58,235 nucleotides of DNA from Candidatus Gastranaerophilales bacterium (GTDB lineage Bacteria > Cyanobacteriota > Vampirovibrionia > Gastranaerophilales > Gastranaerophilaceae), in contig CALURX010000010.1 in the NCBI GenBank assembly GCA_944323265.1, positions 1-58,235 on the forward strand. Direction: 5' to 3'. The first letter of the stretch is position 1. Each line of letters starts with the position of its first letter. A program made the translations under genes and the position numbers. Below, one piece after another: positions 15,522-24,196 of this stretch. The notes under the pieces are model-generated. The model saw only the letters and a list, made by a program, of their open reading frames with translations. It searched no databases and had not been told where the DNA came from.

Positions 15522-16961
15522 TTGCGCAAGTTTTTGTTATTGTTAGGAATATTACTGATTAGCAGCACAAATGTTTTTGCGGCAAAGATTCCTGCAGAAG
15601 TAAAAGCCTATATTCTGGACAAAGTTCCTCAGGCTGATATTCGTTTTGACGGCGTAATCATTTTTCCTGATAATACGATTTACCTTCCATTATATCCGTC
15701 TTTGTTCTCTGATATAACAACTTTGAAAATAAAAGAAACTTATCCTGCGAATAAAGATTTAAAACAAGAGCCTGATATTATAATTTTTAATAATGATTTT
15801 GTCTTGATGAAAGTTCTTACAGACGGCGAAGGTCACAGAACCGTGTTACACCAGACAACTCCGCCTTTGCAGGTAAGAACAGGGCTTCTCCCGCAGGATA
15901 TGCTTGTTCCAAGCGGATTAATTATTCCGGAAAATATCAAGGGTATAATCGGAAACCTTAAGATTGATATTAAAAACGAAGATATAATCAAGGTTGAAAA
16001 TGAGGATTCTTATGAACAATTTTTGTCGGAAGGCGAGCCAAGCGTTCAACAAACTTTAATTTCTCAGCTTAAAGACAAAATTCTTTATGTTTCAACGAAC
16101 TATTCCAAAAACATTCAGGTAGTGGAGCCTGCCAAGGCTGTGCCGAGTTACTCACTGGCTCAAAAATCAATCCCGATTGATATAAAAGCTGTAAACGGCG
16201 GCAAGTTTCTTTTGGTAACCTCATACGACAGACCGTTTATTGATATTGTATCTGTTGCAGACGCGAGATTTATCAAACAGATAAATTTAACCTCCAATCC
16301 TGCTGAAATTTTGATTGATGAGACCTCTAAAAGAGCCTATGTAACCTCTCCGGAGGCTTCTACCATATTTGTTCTTGATTTGGAGTCAATGTCTCTTATT
16401 CAAAAGATTAAAATTAACGGATACTGTGAAAAACTTTTGTTGACAGAAGACAAGCTCTTTTATGTTGATAAACTGAAAAATGAAATTTGGGCAATTGAAT
16501 TAAAGAACGGTTATGAACTAAAAGATATCGGAAAATTCCCTAATGTTTCAGCGCTGGCTTTTGCTGATAACAAACTTTATATCTCAAGCAGAACCAAAAG
16601 CCGTATTGCGGTTATAGATTATACGACATTTGGTTTAATAACGGAGTTTACGACTGTTAATAAACCTCTTGCGATGCTTATGTATAATAAGGTTTTGTAC
16701 GTATTGGGCGCTGAAAATAACATAATCCAAAGGATTGATACATCTACGGATAAGGTTATCGGAAGTATTGAGCTTGGAACCGGCGGATTCTCGTCAGGAT
16801 TTCATAGGATTAATAATACAAATCTTGCAGTTGTAACGGATTTGAAGAAAAATGCGTATTCTATTGTAGATTTGTCTAAAAATAAACTTCTGAAAACATA
16901 TATTTTGAACGTTCCGATAAAAGATGTTGTGATTACAAACAAAGTTGAATTATTTGAATAG
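15522..16961 (+). CDS. Exported beta-propeller protein (YVTN/YncE-like)
   Basis: 479 residues if started at TTG 15522. This start gives a clean signal peptide (RKFLLLLGILLISSTNVFAAK) with GGGAG about ten bases upstream; the frame is open to a GTG at 15465 inside dnaJ. The C-terminal two thirds has repeats such as KRAYVTSPEASTIFVLDLESM and NKLYISSRTKSRIAVIDYTT, typical of seven-bladed YVTN propellers. The N-terminal 180 residues are of unknown fold. Probably periplasmic or outer-membrane associated; function unknown. Confidence 0.72.
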   Translation: MRKFLLLLGILLISSTNVFAAKIPAEVKAYILDKVPQADIRFDGVIIFPDNTIYLPLYPSLFSDITTLKIKETYPANKDLKQEPDIIIFNNDFVLMKVLTDGEGHRTVLHQTTPPLQVRTGLLPQDMLVPSGLIIPENIKGIIGNLKIDIKNEDIIKVENEDSYEQFLSEGEPSVQQTLISQLKDKILYVSTNYSKNIQVVEPAKAVPSYSLAQKSIPIDIKAVNGGKFLLVTSYDRPFIDIVSVADARFIKQINLTSNPAEILIDETSKRAYVTSPEASTIFVLDLESMSLIQKIKINGYCEKLLLTEDKLFYVDKLKNEIWAIELKNGYELKDIGKFPNVSALAFADNKLYISSRTKSRIAVIDYTTFGLITEFTTVNKPLAMLMYNKVLYVLGAENNIIQRIDTSTDKVIGSIELGTGGFSSGFHRINNTNLAVVTDLKKNAYSIVDLSKNKLLKTYILNVPIKDVVITNKVELFE

Positions 16962-16970
16962 CGGTGAATT

Positions 16971-17528
16971 ATGGATAAAATAACATCAGAAGTTATGGCG
17001 GAGCTTGAAAAAACACAGAAAGAGTTTTGGAATATTCCGCGAACAACAGGCGTGTTGTTGAATATGTTTATAAAAATGATGAATGCGCAAAGTGTTCTTG
17101 AAATCGGAACTTCAAACGGATATTCGGGGCTTTGGCTTGCAAAAGCTTTGAAAGAGACAGGCGGAAAGCTTACAACAATTGAGTTTTATGAAAAAAGACA
17201 GAGCATTGCCATAGAAAACTTCAAAAAATGCGGAGTGTCTGATATAATCCGTCCCCTGCAGGGTTCGGCGTGTGATGTTATTAAGTCATTTGATGAAAAT
17301 GAAAAATTCGATTTCGTATTTATTGATGCAAATAAAAGGGAATATGTAGAATACTTTAGGCTGATAAAACCGCATTTAACCCCCAAAGTTATGATAGTTG
17401 CGGATAATATAACCTCTCACAGAGAAAAAGTTCAGACTTTTATTGATGCTGTTGAGGCTGACAAAGACTTTCAGTATGAAATAATAGAGGTTCCGGGCGG
17501 TGTTTTAACCGCTTATAGAGCAGGATAA
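16971..17528 (+). CDS. Class I SAM-dependent O-methyltransferase
   Basis: 185 residues. SAM-binding VLEIGTSNGYSGLWLA near 43-58, an acidic TTIEFYEKRQ after strand 2, and FDFVFIDANKREYVEYF, as in the catechol/caffeoyl-CoA O-methyltransferase family (family 3). It lacks the longer N-terminus of that family. It lies nine bases after the propeller gene and ends at a hairpin. Substrate not predictable. Confidence 0.85.
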   Translation: MDKITSEVMAELEKTQKEFWNIPRTTGVLLNMFIKMMNAQSVLEIGTSNGYSGLWLAKALKETGGKLTTIEFYEKRQSIAIENFKKCGVSDIIRPLQGSACDVIKSFDENEKFDFVFIDANKREYVEYFRLIKPHLTPKVMIVADNITSHREKVQTFIDAVEADKDFQYEIIEVPGGVLTAYRAG

Positions 17529-17530
17529 AA

Positions 17531-17557
17531 AAATAACCGGTTTAACACCGGTTATTT
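17531..17557. terminator. Bidirectional terminator
   Basis: AAATAACCGG (17531-17540) pairs with CCGGTTATTT (17548-17557), loop of 7, with T-runs on both strands. It separates the methyltransferase gene from the convergent acidic coiled-coil gene. Confidence 0.85.
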
Positions 17558-17559
17558 TT

Positions 17560-19083
17560 TTATTTTTTATCTTTTTCATCCTCCGGTTTCTTTGAAGAAT
17601 CATCCTGTGCTGGGATTCCGAATCCGCCTCCGGTCGAAGATGTTGTTGAAGTTGTTCCTGCCGCAGCTTCTCCGCCTGTTGTAGCCGACGCTGCAGCAGC
17701 TGCGGCTTCAGTTTCTTCAGATACAGCTTCCATATCTTCTTCAAAGTCCTTTGGCACTTCCAGTTCAAAGTCTTCCAAAGTTTCCATAGAGCCTTCGTAG
17801 CCCTCTATTGACTCATCATATATATCACTTGTCTCTGCATTTAAGTCTTGGGTAGCTTCTCTCATGCCGATTTCTGTCCCGACTTCGCCGGCCCACTTGA
17901 ATTGTTGAGTTGCCCCGACACCGCTCATAGCTGCACCCGCTGCGCCCATGGCTGCAAAACCCCAGGCCCATGCTGTAAATATTCCTCCTGATGCGGCAAA
18001 TTTACCTGCAGAAAATGCGTGTTTTGCACCGCCCGCTGCATTTAAAGTTTGTGCGGCACCTTCCATATAACAGCTTGTTTTAGTTGCTTCATCAAAACTT
18101 TCTGCATAGTCAGTCAGGCCTTGAACCTCACCCACTGTCTCGGCTGCATAATCATAGTTTTCTTGATATGTTCCCATTTCGTCATAAAGTTCTGTTACAG
18201 CCTCGCCTGTTTCATCCATCATATCCTGCATTCCGACACCAAGTTCCTGCATATATGGGAGCAATTCCTGCATCAAAGCCTGTTCCTCTTCTGTTAAAGG
18301 GGTTCCTGATTCAACTTTAGCTTTTAGTGCCTCATAACTGGCTTTATACATATCAAATTCTGTTTTTTGTTCTTCTATTTGTTCATTAGTGTCCTCATTA
18401 TATGTCTGAGCTTCATCTGAAAGTGCCGTTACTTCTTCTCCAGCAGCAGCCATTTCTTCTTGCGCTGAGTATACAGAGCTTTGAGCGTTTAACATTTCAT
18501 CCTGCAAAGCATCACAAGCTTCCTTTTGATCCTTATTTGGTTTTTGCGCCATATATTTTGTAGCTGTTGCCAATGTCAATGGTGCACCAACAATCCAGCT
18601 GCCTGAGTTTTCTCCAGATTTAGCAACTTTAGCAGAAGTTTCTACACCTTTTTCTAGAGCTTTCTCTGCACTTTTTTCAACTAATCCTGAGCCAATATTA
18701 CCTATAGCATAGTGCCCAACAGAATTTAAAGCCCCTGTTGACAGAACGGCACTTGCACCTCCAAGAACTATATCTCCGGAAGCATTTGCAATCATTTTGC
18801 CACCGCCGCCGCCTTCATAGCCGGTTTTTTCTTGAGCATTATTTTTGCCACTGTCAACAGCTGTATTGAAGTCGTCATCTTCTATTTCATAAGCATTTTC
18901 ATCTGATTCAGCATTAGCCTTCCAATTTACAAGCTCGCCGCTCCAGTTCTGCGTAATTGAGTTCATATCATCCGCAGAAATACGCATTGTATTGCCGCCA
19001 TAATTATAGTTATACCAGCATTTGTATGCATAAGACTGTGAATCTAATGCTCTTGAGACGTTAAATGAATCTTGAATTGCCAT
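17560..19083 (-). CDS. Large acidic coiled-coil protein, unknown
   Basis: 507 residues, no family recognised. No signal peptide at the N-terminus. Order of features: a hydrophilic acidic start; a small-residue hydrophobic stretch (about 105-135, GDIVLGGASAVLSTGALNSV); a long Glu/Gln/Ala coiled coil (about 185-320); a second hydrophobic Ala/Gly region (about 355-390, FTAWAWGFAAMGAAGAAMSG); an acidic helix; and a Ser/Thr/Gly-rich disordered tail ending in Lys/Glu/Asp. GGAGGG precedes the ATG. The layout recalls secreted pore-forming translocators but there is no sequence evidence for that. Confidence 0.6.
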   Translation of the reverse strand: MAIQDSFNVSRALDSQSYAYKCWYNYNYGGNTMRISADDMNSITQNWSGELVNWKANAESDENAYEIEDDDFNTAVDSGKNNAQEKTGYEGGGGGKMIANASGDIVLGGASAVLSTGALNSVGHYAIGNIGSGLVEKSAEKALEKGVETSAKVAKSGENSGSWIVGAPLTLATATKYMAQKPNKDQKEACDALQDEMLNAQSSVYSAQEEMAAAGEEVTALSDEAQTYNEDTNEQIEEQKTEFDMYKASYEALKAKVESGTPLTEEEQALMQELLPYMQELGVGMQDMMDETGEAVTELYDEMGTYQENYDYAAETVGEVQGLTDYAESFDEATKTSCYMEGAAQTLNAAGGAKHAFSAGKFAASGGIFTAWAWGFAAMGAAGAAMSGVGATQQFKWAGEVGTEIGMREATQDLNAETSDIYDESIEGYEGSMETLEDFELEVPKDFEEDMEAVSEETEAAAAAASATTGGEAAAGTTSTTSSTGGGFGIPAQDDSSKKPEDEKDKK

Positions 19084-19256
19084 AATCCCTCCAATGATTT
19101 ATAAGTTTTGCTACTTATGTTTACGGCATTTTTTGAGAAAACTTTAGAATTTTCTTATATTTTGTTACAAAAGTTAATATTTATATTACGTATCTTCTAC
19201 CCTTGACTGATAGTTACTCTCAAACTGTATTATAATAATAGAAAAGGAGAGTAAAT

Positions 19257-21023
19257 ATGCAAAGTACAATTACAAATGTTTTGGATAGAGTTAATTCCCC
19301 TGATGATGTAAAACAGCTTTCTTTAGGGGAATTAAATCTGCTTGCCGATGAGATAAGGCAAACAATAATTAAACGTGTAAATATAACAGGCGGGCACTTC
19401 GGCCCGAATTTAGGTATAGTTGAGGCAACTATTGCACTTCACTATGTTTTCAATTCCCCTGTTGATAAGATAGTTTTTGATGTATCCCATCAGTGCTACC
19501 CGCATAAAATGCTAACAGGAAGAAAGGAAAGCTTTACAAACCCTGAAAAATATGGGATTTACACAGGCTACACTGCGCCGGAAGAAAGTCCGCACGATTT
19601 GTTCAAAATCGGCCACACTTCAACCTCAGTAAGCCTTGCAACAGGTCTTGCCAAAGGACGTGATTTGACAGGTGGAAAAGAAAATATTATTGCGCTTATC
19701 GGAGATGGGTCCCTTAGCGGAGGCGAAGCTTACGAGGGCTTAAATAACGCTGCAGTGCTCGGAAGCAATATAATTATCATAATTAACGACAATGATATGT
19801 CTATTGCGGAAAACCACGGCGGACTTTACGGCAACTTGAAACTTTTGAGAGACACAAACGGACAGGCCGAAAATAATTTCTTTAAGGCCTTAGGTTTTGA
19901 ATACCATTACATTGATGAAGGTCACAATATCGAAAAATTGATTGAACTCTTCACCAAGGTTAAAGACACCAATCACCCTGTCGTTATTCATATGCACACA
20001 ATTAAAGGTAAAGGCGTAGAGGCTGCAGAGCTTGATAAAGAAAGCTATCACTGGATTGTTCCAGGTGCATTGGATAAAAAAGAGCCGGCTCCTGTTTTCG
20101 AAAGTTATGAAAGTATAACAGCAGATTACATAACTCAAAAATATAATGAAGATAATTCCGTAATCGCAATATCTCCTGCAACTCCGGGAGTAAGCGGTTT
20201 TACAAAAGAATTCAGAGACAGAGCCGGAATCCACTATACAGATGTTGGTATTGCAGAAGAACACGCAGTTGCCTTCTCATCAGGTATCGCAAAAAACGGC
20301 GGTAAACCTATCTTAGCGGTTATGAGTTCTTTTATTCAGAGGACTTATGACCAGCTCTCGCAGGATTTGGCGCTCAACAGCAATCCTGCAACCCTTTTAA
20401 TCTTCTGGGGTTCAATAAGCGGAGCTGATGCAACACACCTCACCTGCTTTGATATTCCTCTGATTAGCAATATCCCAAATATGGTTTATTTGGCTCCTGT
20501 GAACAAGGAAGAATACCTAAAGATGTTGGATTGGTCTGTTAATCAAAATGATTATCCTGTAGCAATAAGGGTTCCGGTAGGAAATGTTATCTCAACCGGA
20601 GTAGAAGACAATACAGATTATTCAATTTTGAACAAGTTTAAAGTTGAAGAATCCGGAAGCGAGGTTGCAATAATCGGGCTTGGAAACTTCTTTGAACTTG
20701 GAAAAGCTGTTAAAAATGAGTTAGCAGCAAAAATGGGAATTAATGCTACGCTTATTAATCCGCATTTTATTACAGGAATTGATGAGGAACTCCTAAATTC
20801 ATTGAAAGACAACCACAAAGTTGTTATAACTCTTGAAGACGGAGTTCTTGACGGCGGATTCGGAGAAAAAATCGCAAGGTTCTACGGAAACTCTGATATG
20901 AAAGTCCTTAATTTCGGGGCAAAGAAAGAGTTTACAGACCGAATTCCGCTTGATGTAATATATAGAAACAATCACCTGACACCTGATTTAATCGTAGAAG
21001 ATGTCAAAAATTGTTTAAGTTAG
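19257..21023 (+). CDS. dxs: 1-deoxy-D-xylulose-5-phosphate synthase, divergent type
   Basis: 588 residues, shorter than the usual 620-640. Thiamine-diphosphate enzyme joining pyruvate and glyceraldehyde 3-phosphate for isoprenoid precursors. The TPP-binding block GDGSLSGGEAYEGLNNAA, the GHFGPNLGIVEATIALHYVF start and the YTDVGIAEEHAVAFSSGIA block are clear. The usual GADG(x)THQG motif reads GADATHLT and other active-site loops differ, so a related transketolase-like activity remains possible. AAAGGAG precedes the ATG. Confidence 0.78.
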   Translation: MQSTITNVLDRVNSPDDVKQLSLGELNLLADEIRQTIIKRVNITGGHFGPNLGIVEATIALHYVFNSPVDKIVFDVSHQCYPHKMLTGRKESFTNPEKYGIYTGYTAPEESPHDLFKIGHTSTSVSLATGLAKGRDLTGGKENIIALIGDGSLSGGEAYEGLNNAAVLGSNIIIIINDNDMSIAENHGGLYGNLKLLRDTNGQAENNFFKALGFEYHYIDEGHNIEKLIELFTKVKDTNHPVVIHMHTIKGKGVEAAELDKESYHWIVPGALDKKEPAPVFESYESITADYITQKYNEDNSVIAISPATPGVSGFTKEFRDRAGIHYTDVGIAEEHAVAFSSGIAKNGGKPILAVMSSFIQRTYDQLSQDLALNSNPATLLIFWGSISGADATHLTCFDIPLISNIPNMVYLAPVNKEEYLKMLDWSVNQNDYPVAIRVPVGNVISTGVEDNTDYSILNKFKVEESGSEVAIIGLGNFFELGKAVKNELAAKMGINATLINPHFITGIDEELLNSLKDNHKVVITLEDGVLDGGFGEKIARFYGNSDMKVLNFGAKKEFTDRIPLDVIYRNNHLTPDLIVEDVKNCLS

Positions 21024-21032
21024 GTATTAACT

Positions 21033-21071
21033 AAATAAGGGGCGAGCTTTTCCAAAGCTCGCCCCTTATTT
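21033..21071. terminator. Bidirectional terminator after dxs
   Basis: An 18-bp perfect stem: 21033-21050 with 21054-21071, loop TCC, core GGGGCGAGC. T-rich on both sides. It ends at the stop codon of the convergent TolC-like gene. Confidence 0.9.
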
Positions 21072-22552
21072 TATTTCTTCTTTTTATATCTTATTCTATG
21101 AACATCCCCCTCATCACATCCGAGCGCCTTATTTAAATGCTCAATCAATTCGCTTGAATGATAATGAACAGCATGTTCTGATTTGTGGTGAATATCTACA
21201 ATATGATAGTGCATCGCCATCTCGACCTGAATCAGGGCCATATTGTAATCATAAAGAGCACTGACATATTTATTAACTGCCAAAATATAGTCTTCTCTTG
21301 CTCTTTGCAGGGCAACATAATCCAAACTTCCGGCAGTGTATTTATCTCGTACGAGATTAAGATTCAAAAGCGCTTGATTTGCCCCTTCTGCTGCAATAGG
21401 AACCTGTCCTTGAGCCTTATCTACATTGTTGAAAGCACGCTTAACCTCAAAAAACAAATCCTTTTTAAAAAGCGTAATTTCATTTTCCGCAATATTTACC
21501 TGAGCATCCGCCCCTTTTATACTATGCCTCAGCTCCATTAGATTAACCGAAGAATTGAGATTAACCCCCACTTGAAAGCTGTTATTTGAAGTCAGGTTTG
21601 AGTTATTAAAACCATAACCCGCACTTGCCGTCAAATCCGGAAAGTACATTCTTTTTATGTATAAAAGAGATTGAATCATTGCATTTTTAGTAGCTTCAAG
21701 CACATTTAAATCAGGACTGTTATCGTAAGCTAGCTGTACAGCATCTTTGAGCGGAAAATTAAATACAATAGGTGTGAACGCCGGCATTGTCGTTTTGCGG
21801 CTTCCGTACGCAAAATCATTATCGAAAGAAAATGTTTTTGTATTATAGACCTTAAAATCCGGTTGATTGTCTAAATACATTGAATTATCGAGATCAATCC
21901 TTGCGTTGTTATAATTATTTTTCGCCTCCAAAAATTGTACTCGTGCCTGACTTAGATTAAGTTCGGCCGTCGTTATGTCCGGCTCTTTTTTGTTTTTGGC
22001 AAGCTTAAGAAACTCTTCATTAATTTTTACATTGTTTTGTGCAACCTGCATCAGCGCTTTTGCACGCAGCAGGTTATAATATTTCTCTTTTACGTCAAAG
22101 AGAGTTCGGCATAAACTATCCATAAACTCATATTCAGCCCCGAGCTTGTAAAACTCTTCCATTTTGATATAGGCTGTTGTTTTACCAAAATTCCAAACAA
22201 GTTTGTTAACCGTAACCGCAACTGTTGGCAGTTGTCTGTAATGTACATCATAGTATCGGTTGTCTGAGTTGTTTTCATTATAGAATCCTACGCCGGCACC
22301 TATTACAGGGAAATATTGTGACTTAGCAATTCCAACGTTACTTTTTGCTACATCAAGATTATATTTCATCCTCTTGATTACAGGACTGTTTTTAAAAGCT
22401 GCGGCAACGCAGTCCATTACAGTAACCGTAGAACCGTCGGAAATTTCTATCGGCTTAAATAATTCATCATGTACATCTTCTATTGCAAAACAGGGTTTTA
22501 CTATGAAAATCGAACTTAACAATAAAAAACAGCTAAACTTCTTAAAAGACAT
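21071..22552 (-). CDS. TolC-family outer-membrane efflux protein
   Basis: 493 residues. Signal peptide (FSCFLLLSSIFIVKPCFA). Two related halves of coiled-coil and barrel segments, each starting with a VAxAFKNSPVIKRMKYNLDVAKSNVGIAKSQYFP or LAYDNSPDLNVLEATKNAM type motif, as in TolC trimers that form the exit duct of type I secretion and RND/ABC efflux. The C-terminus is unusually His-rich (MHYHIVDIHHKSEHAVHYH, about 450-470) and ends in Lys residues. No partner pump is next to it. No Shine-Dalgarno site is seen. Confidence 0.85.
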   Translation of the reverse strand: MSFKKFSCFLLLSSIFIVKPCFAIEDVHDELFKPIEISDGSTVTVMDCVAAAFKNSPVIKRMKYNLDVAKSNVGIAKSQYFPVIGAGVGFYNENNSDNRYYDVHYRQLPTVAVTVNKLVWNFGKTTAYIKMEEFYKLGAEYEFMDSLCRTLFDVKEKYYNLLRAKALMQVAQNNVKINEEFLKLAKNKKEPDITTAELNLSQARVQFLEAKNNYNNARIDLDNSMYLDNQPDFKVYNTKTFSFDNDFAYGSRKTTMPAFTPIVFNFPLKDAVQLAYDNSPDLNVLEATKNAMIQSLLYIKRMYFPDLTASAGYGFNNSNLTSNNSFQVGVNLNSSVNLMELRHSIKGADAQVNIAENEITLFKKDLFFEVKRAFNNVDKAQGQVPIAAEGANQALLNLNLVRDKYTAGSLDYVALQRAREDYILAVNKYVSALYDYNMALIQVEMAMHYHIVDIHHKSEHAVHYHSSELIEHLNKALGCDEGDVHRIRYKKKK

Positions 22553-22558
22553 ATAATA

Positions 22559-22587
22559 TTTAAACCACTATAGACATTTTTTGTCAA
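22559..22587 (-). promoter_or_regulatory. Promoter of the TolC-like gene
   Basis: On the minus strand TTGACA (22582-22587), a 17-bp spacer, then TTTAAA (22559-22564). The RNA would start within a few bases of the ATG, so the message may be leaderless or nearly so. Confidence 0.5.
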
Positions 22588-22673
22588 TGAGACCTAACAA
22601 GTACAAAATTATAAGCCAATGGAGGGAGTGAGAACCCGAAAATCGAAGATTTTCGCGTGAGAATCCACCCAAC

Positions 22674-22700
22674 AAAAAAAGACCCCGAAAGGAGTCTTTT
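22674..22700 (-). terminator. Duplicated terminator (copy A)
   Basis: On the minus strand AAAGACTCC-TTTC-GGGGTCTTT followed by T's; same as copy B with one loop base changed. It has no intact gene directly upstream. Confidence 0.75.
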
Positions 22701-22861
22701 AAAGTGGTGGGCAGGGGTAAGGACTCCGTTGGCGAGCAGCAAAAGGTGACTAAATGTCACGTTTTGCGTTGCGGTGCAGAGCAAACCTCAAGTCAAGCAT
22801 AAGCCAATGGAGGGAGTGAGAACCCGAAAATCTTCGATTTTCGCGTGAGAATCCACCCAAC

Positions 22862-22888
22862 AAAAAAAGACCCCGGAAGGAGTCTTTT
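22862..22888 (-). terminator. Terminator of the tRNA operon (copy B)
   Basis: On the minus strand AAAGACTCC, loop TTCC, GGGGTCTTT then a T-run, five bases past the tRNA-Tyr CCA end. One G-U pair in the stem. Confidence 0.85.
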
Positions 22889-22891
22889 AAA

Positions 22892-22978
<87 letters not shown>

Positions 22979-23000
22979 TTATAAAATTTTCATTTAAATT

Positions 23001-23072
23001 TGCCTTTGACGGGATTTGAACCCGTGGCCTCTCCCTTACCAAGGGAGTGCGCTACCCCTGCGCCACAAAGGC
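23001..23072 (-). tRNA. tRNA-Thr (GGT)
   Basis: 72 nt. Acceptor GCCTTTG pairs with CAAAGGC. Anticodon loop TTGGTAA gives GGT. T arm GGGTTCAAATCCC. CCA is not encoded, unlike the neighbouring tRNA-Tyr. Confidence 0.95.
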
Positions 23073-23121
23073 TTAATGCCGCGAGGGCTTATTTAGTTTT
23101 CAAACACTTTTTGATTTTGGA

Positions 23122-23213
23122 ACCAAGGGAGTGCTGCTACCCTCCTCCATTTCGAACGATACTTAATCGTTCTCAACGGAGTCCTTGCCACAAAGGCTTA
23201 ATGCCGCGAGGGC
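23122..23213 (-). pseudogene. Partial copy of tRNA-Thr 5' half with a hairpin insert
   Basis: The DNA just upstream of tRNA-Thr (GGT) repeats its 5' half and leader. 23187-23213 equals 23062-23088 (27 bp, including CCACAAAGGCTTAATGCC), and 23122-23142 resembles 23038-23057 (anticodon stem and D arm). Between the two matching parts there is about 41 bp of extra sequence with the stem GAACGAT/ATCGTTC framed by CTCC and GGAG. The 3' half is absent, so it cannot be a working tRNA. Confidence 0.75.
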
Positions 23214-23242
23214 AAACTACTCATCTTAATTTCTATAAGAAT

Positions 23243-23314
23243 AGCCGGTAATAGGAATCGAACCTACAACCTACGGTTTACAAAACCGTTGCTCTACCGT
23301 TGAGCTATACCGGC
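23243..23314 (-). tRNA. tRNA-Thr (TGT)
   Basis: 72 nt. Acceptor GCCGGTA pairs with TACCGGC. Anticodon loop TTTGTAA gives TGT. T arm GGTTCGATTCC. CCA is not encoded. First gene of the tRNA cluster on the minus strand. Confidence 0.95.
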
Positions 23315-23407
23315 GTCAAGTCTTATGATATTAGAAACAAGATTTATTGTCAACAATAATTTTGACTTTTTGAAAAATATCATTATTAAAATATTAAACT
23401 ACATTAA

Positions 23408-23456
23408 TCGGATGATTTTACATATTTTTACTAAAGAATATGTACTATTTATCCGA
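23408..23456. promoter_or_regulatory. Two-tier inverted repeat upstream of the flagellar genes
   Basis: TCGGAT (23408-23413) pairs with ATCCGA (23451-23456), and inside it ACATATT (23420-23426) with AATATGT (23437-23443). It sits 30 bases before the first flagellar gene and could be an operator or leader structure. No sigma-54 or sigma-28 promoter pattern was recognised. Confidence 0.4.
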
Positions 23457-23485
23457 AGAAATAAGGTAGTAAATGAGGTATAACT

Positions 23486-24184
23486 ATGCAAATCAGCGGT
23501 GGTGTAAATTTTTGCGAACCAGGTATGCGCTCTTCCATTAGGGCGATGCACGTTCAAAGTGAAATTCTCGGCATGATTAATGAAAACGTGGCGGGATTCG
23601 ACAAGGTGGGCTATCAAAGAAGAGAGCCGGTTGTATCTTCATTTACCGAGTATATCGGCGTGCATGGTCTTTCTACAACCATTGATGATCAAGTCGGCCG
23701 TATCATGGTTTCAAAAAATCCGCTTGATATAACTATGGCAAACAAAGGGTATTTCCAAATTCAAACCCCAAACGGCGTGCAATTAACCAGAGACGGAAGA
23801 TTTAAGCTTGATAAAGACGGAAATCTTTTGAATCTCGAAGATTGTCCTGTTCTTTCAGATGCCGGAATGCCGATAAAACTTCCGATTGTTCCTGATAACC
23901 CGGCGCAGGTCGTTGTGAATACAAAAGGTAAGGTTAGTGTGTATGCAAAAGATTCAAACCAGCTTTTGACTGCAGGGTATTTAGGTATTGTAGATGCCAA
24001 CGGCATGGCTGTGCTTAACCCTGATGTTAAGCAGGGTTACAATGAGCACTCAAACGTTACCATACAGAATGAGTTTCTTGCTGTAAAACCTGTTGTAAGG
24101 AATTTTGAGGCAAACAGACAAATTTTCTTAATAGAGAGCTCTAATTTACAGAAAGTAATAAGCCAATTGGGCTCTACTTCATAG
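23486..24184 (+). CDS. Flagellar hook-basal body protein, FlgF/FlgG family (first copy)
   Basis: 232 residues. Rod component. The region MRSSIRAMHVQSEILGMINENVAGFDKVGYQRREP corresponds to the N-terminal rod-protein signature (NNxANxxTxGYK), in degenerate form. NPLDITMANKGYFQIQTPNGVQLTRDGRFKLDKDGNL is the typical D1 entry block, and the C-terminal LAVKPVVRNFEANRQIFLIE matches the family helix. The shorter, more divergent N-terminus suggests FlgF. GAGG precedes the ATG. The four rod genes run in one direction with short gaps. Confidence 0.85.
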   Translation: MQISGGVNFCEPGMRSSIRAMHVQSEILGMINENVAGFDKVGYQRREPVVSSFTEYIGVHGLSTTIDDQVGRIMVSKNPLDITMANKGYFQIQTPNGVQLTRDGRFKLDKDGNLLNLEDCPVLSDAGMPIKLPIVPDNPAQVVVNTKGKVSVYAKDSNQLLTAGYLGIVDANGMAVLNPDVKQGYNEHSNVTIQNEFLAVKPVVRNFEANRQIFLIESSNLQKVISQLGSTS

Positions 24185-24196
24185 GAGGATTAAACT

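Noticed and set aside
17505-17768. Gln/Leu/Lys-rich 87-residue frame on the minus strand
   Set aside because: A shadow of the low-complexity Ala/Ser/Glu coding sequence of the acidic protein in another frame.
23000-23251. An 83-residue open frame over the tRNA cluster
   Set aside because: It covers tRNA-Thr and its partial copy; its repeats are explained by the RNA genes.
23315-23485. Sigma-54 or sigma-28 promoter for the rod genes
   Set aside because: No TGGCAC-N5-TTGC and no clear TAAA-N15-GCCGATAA pattern was found.
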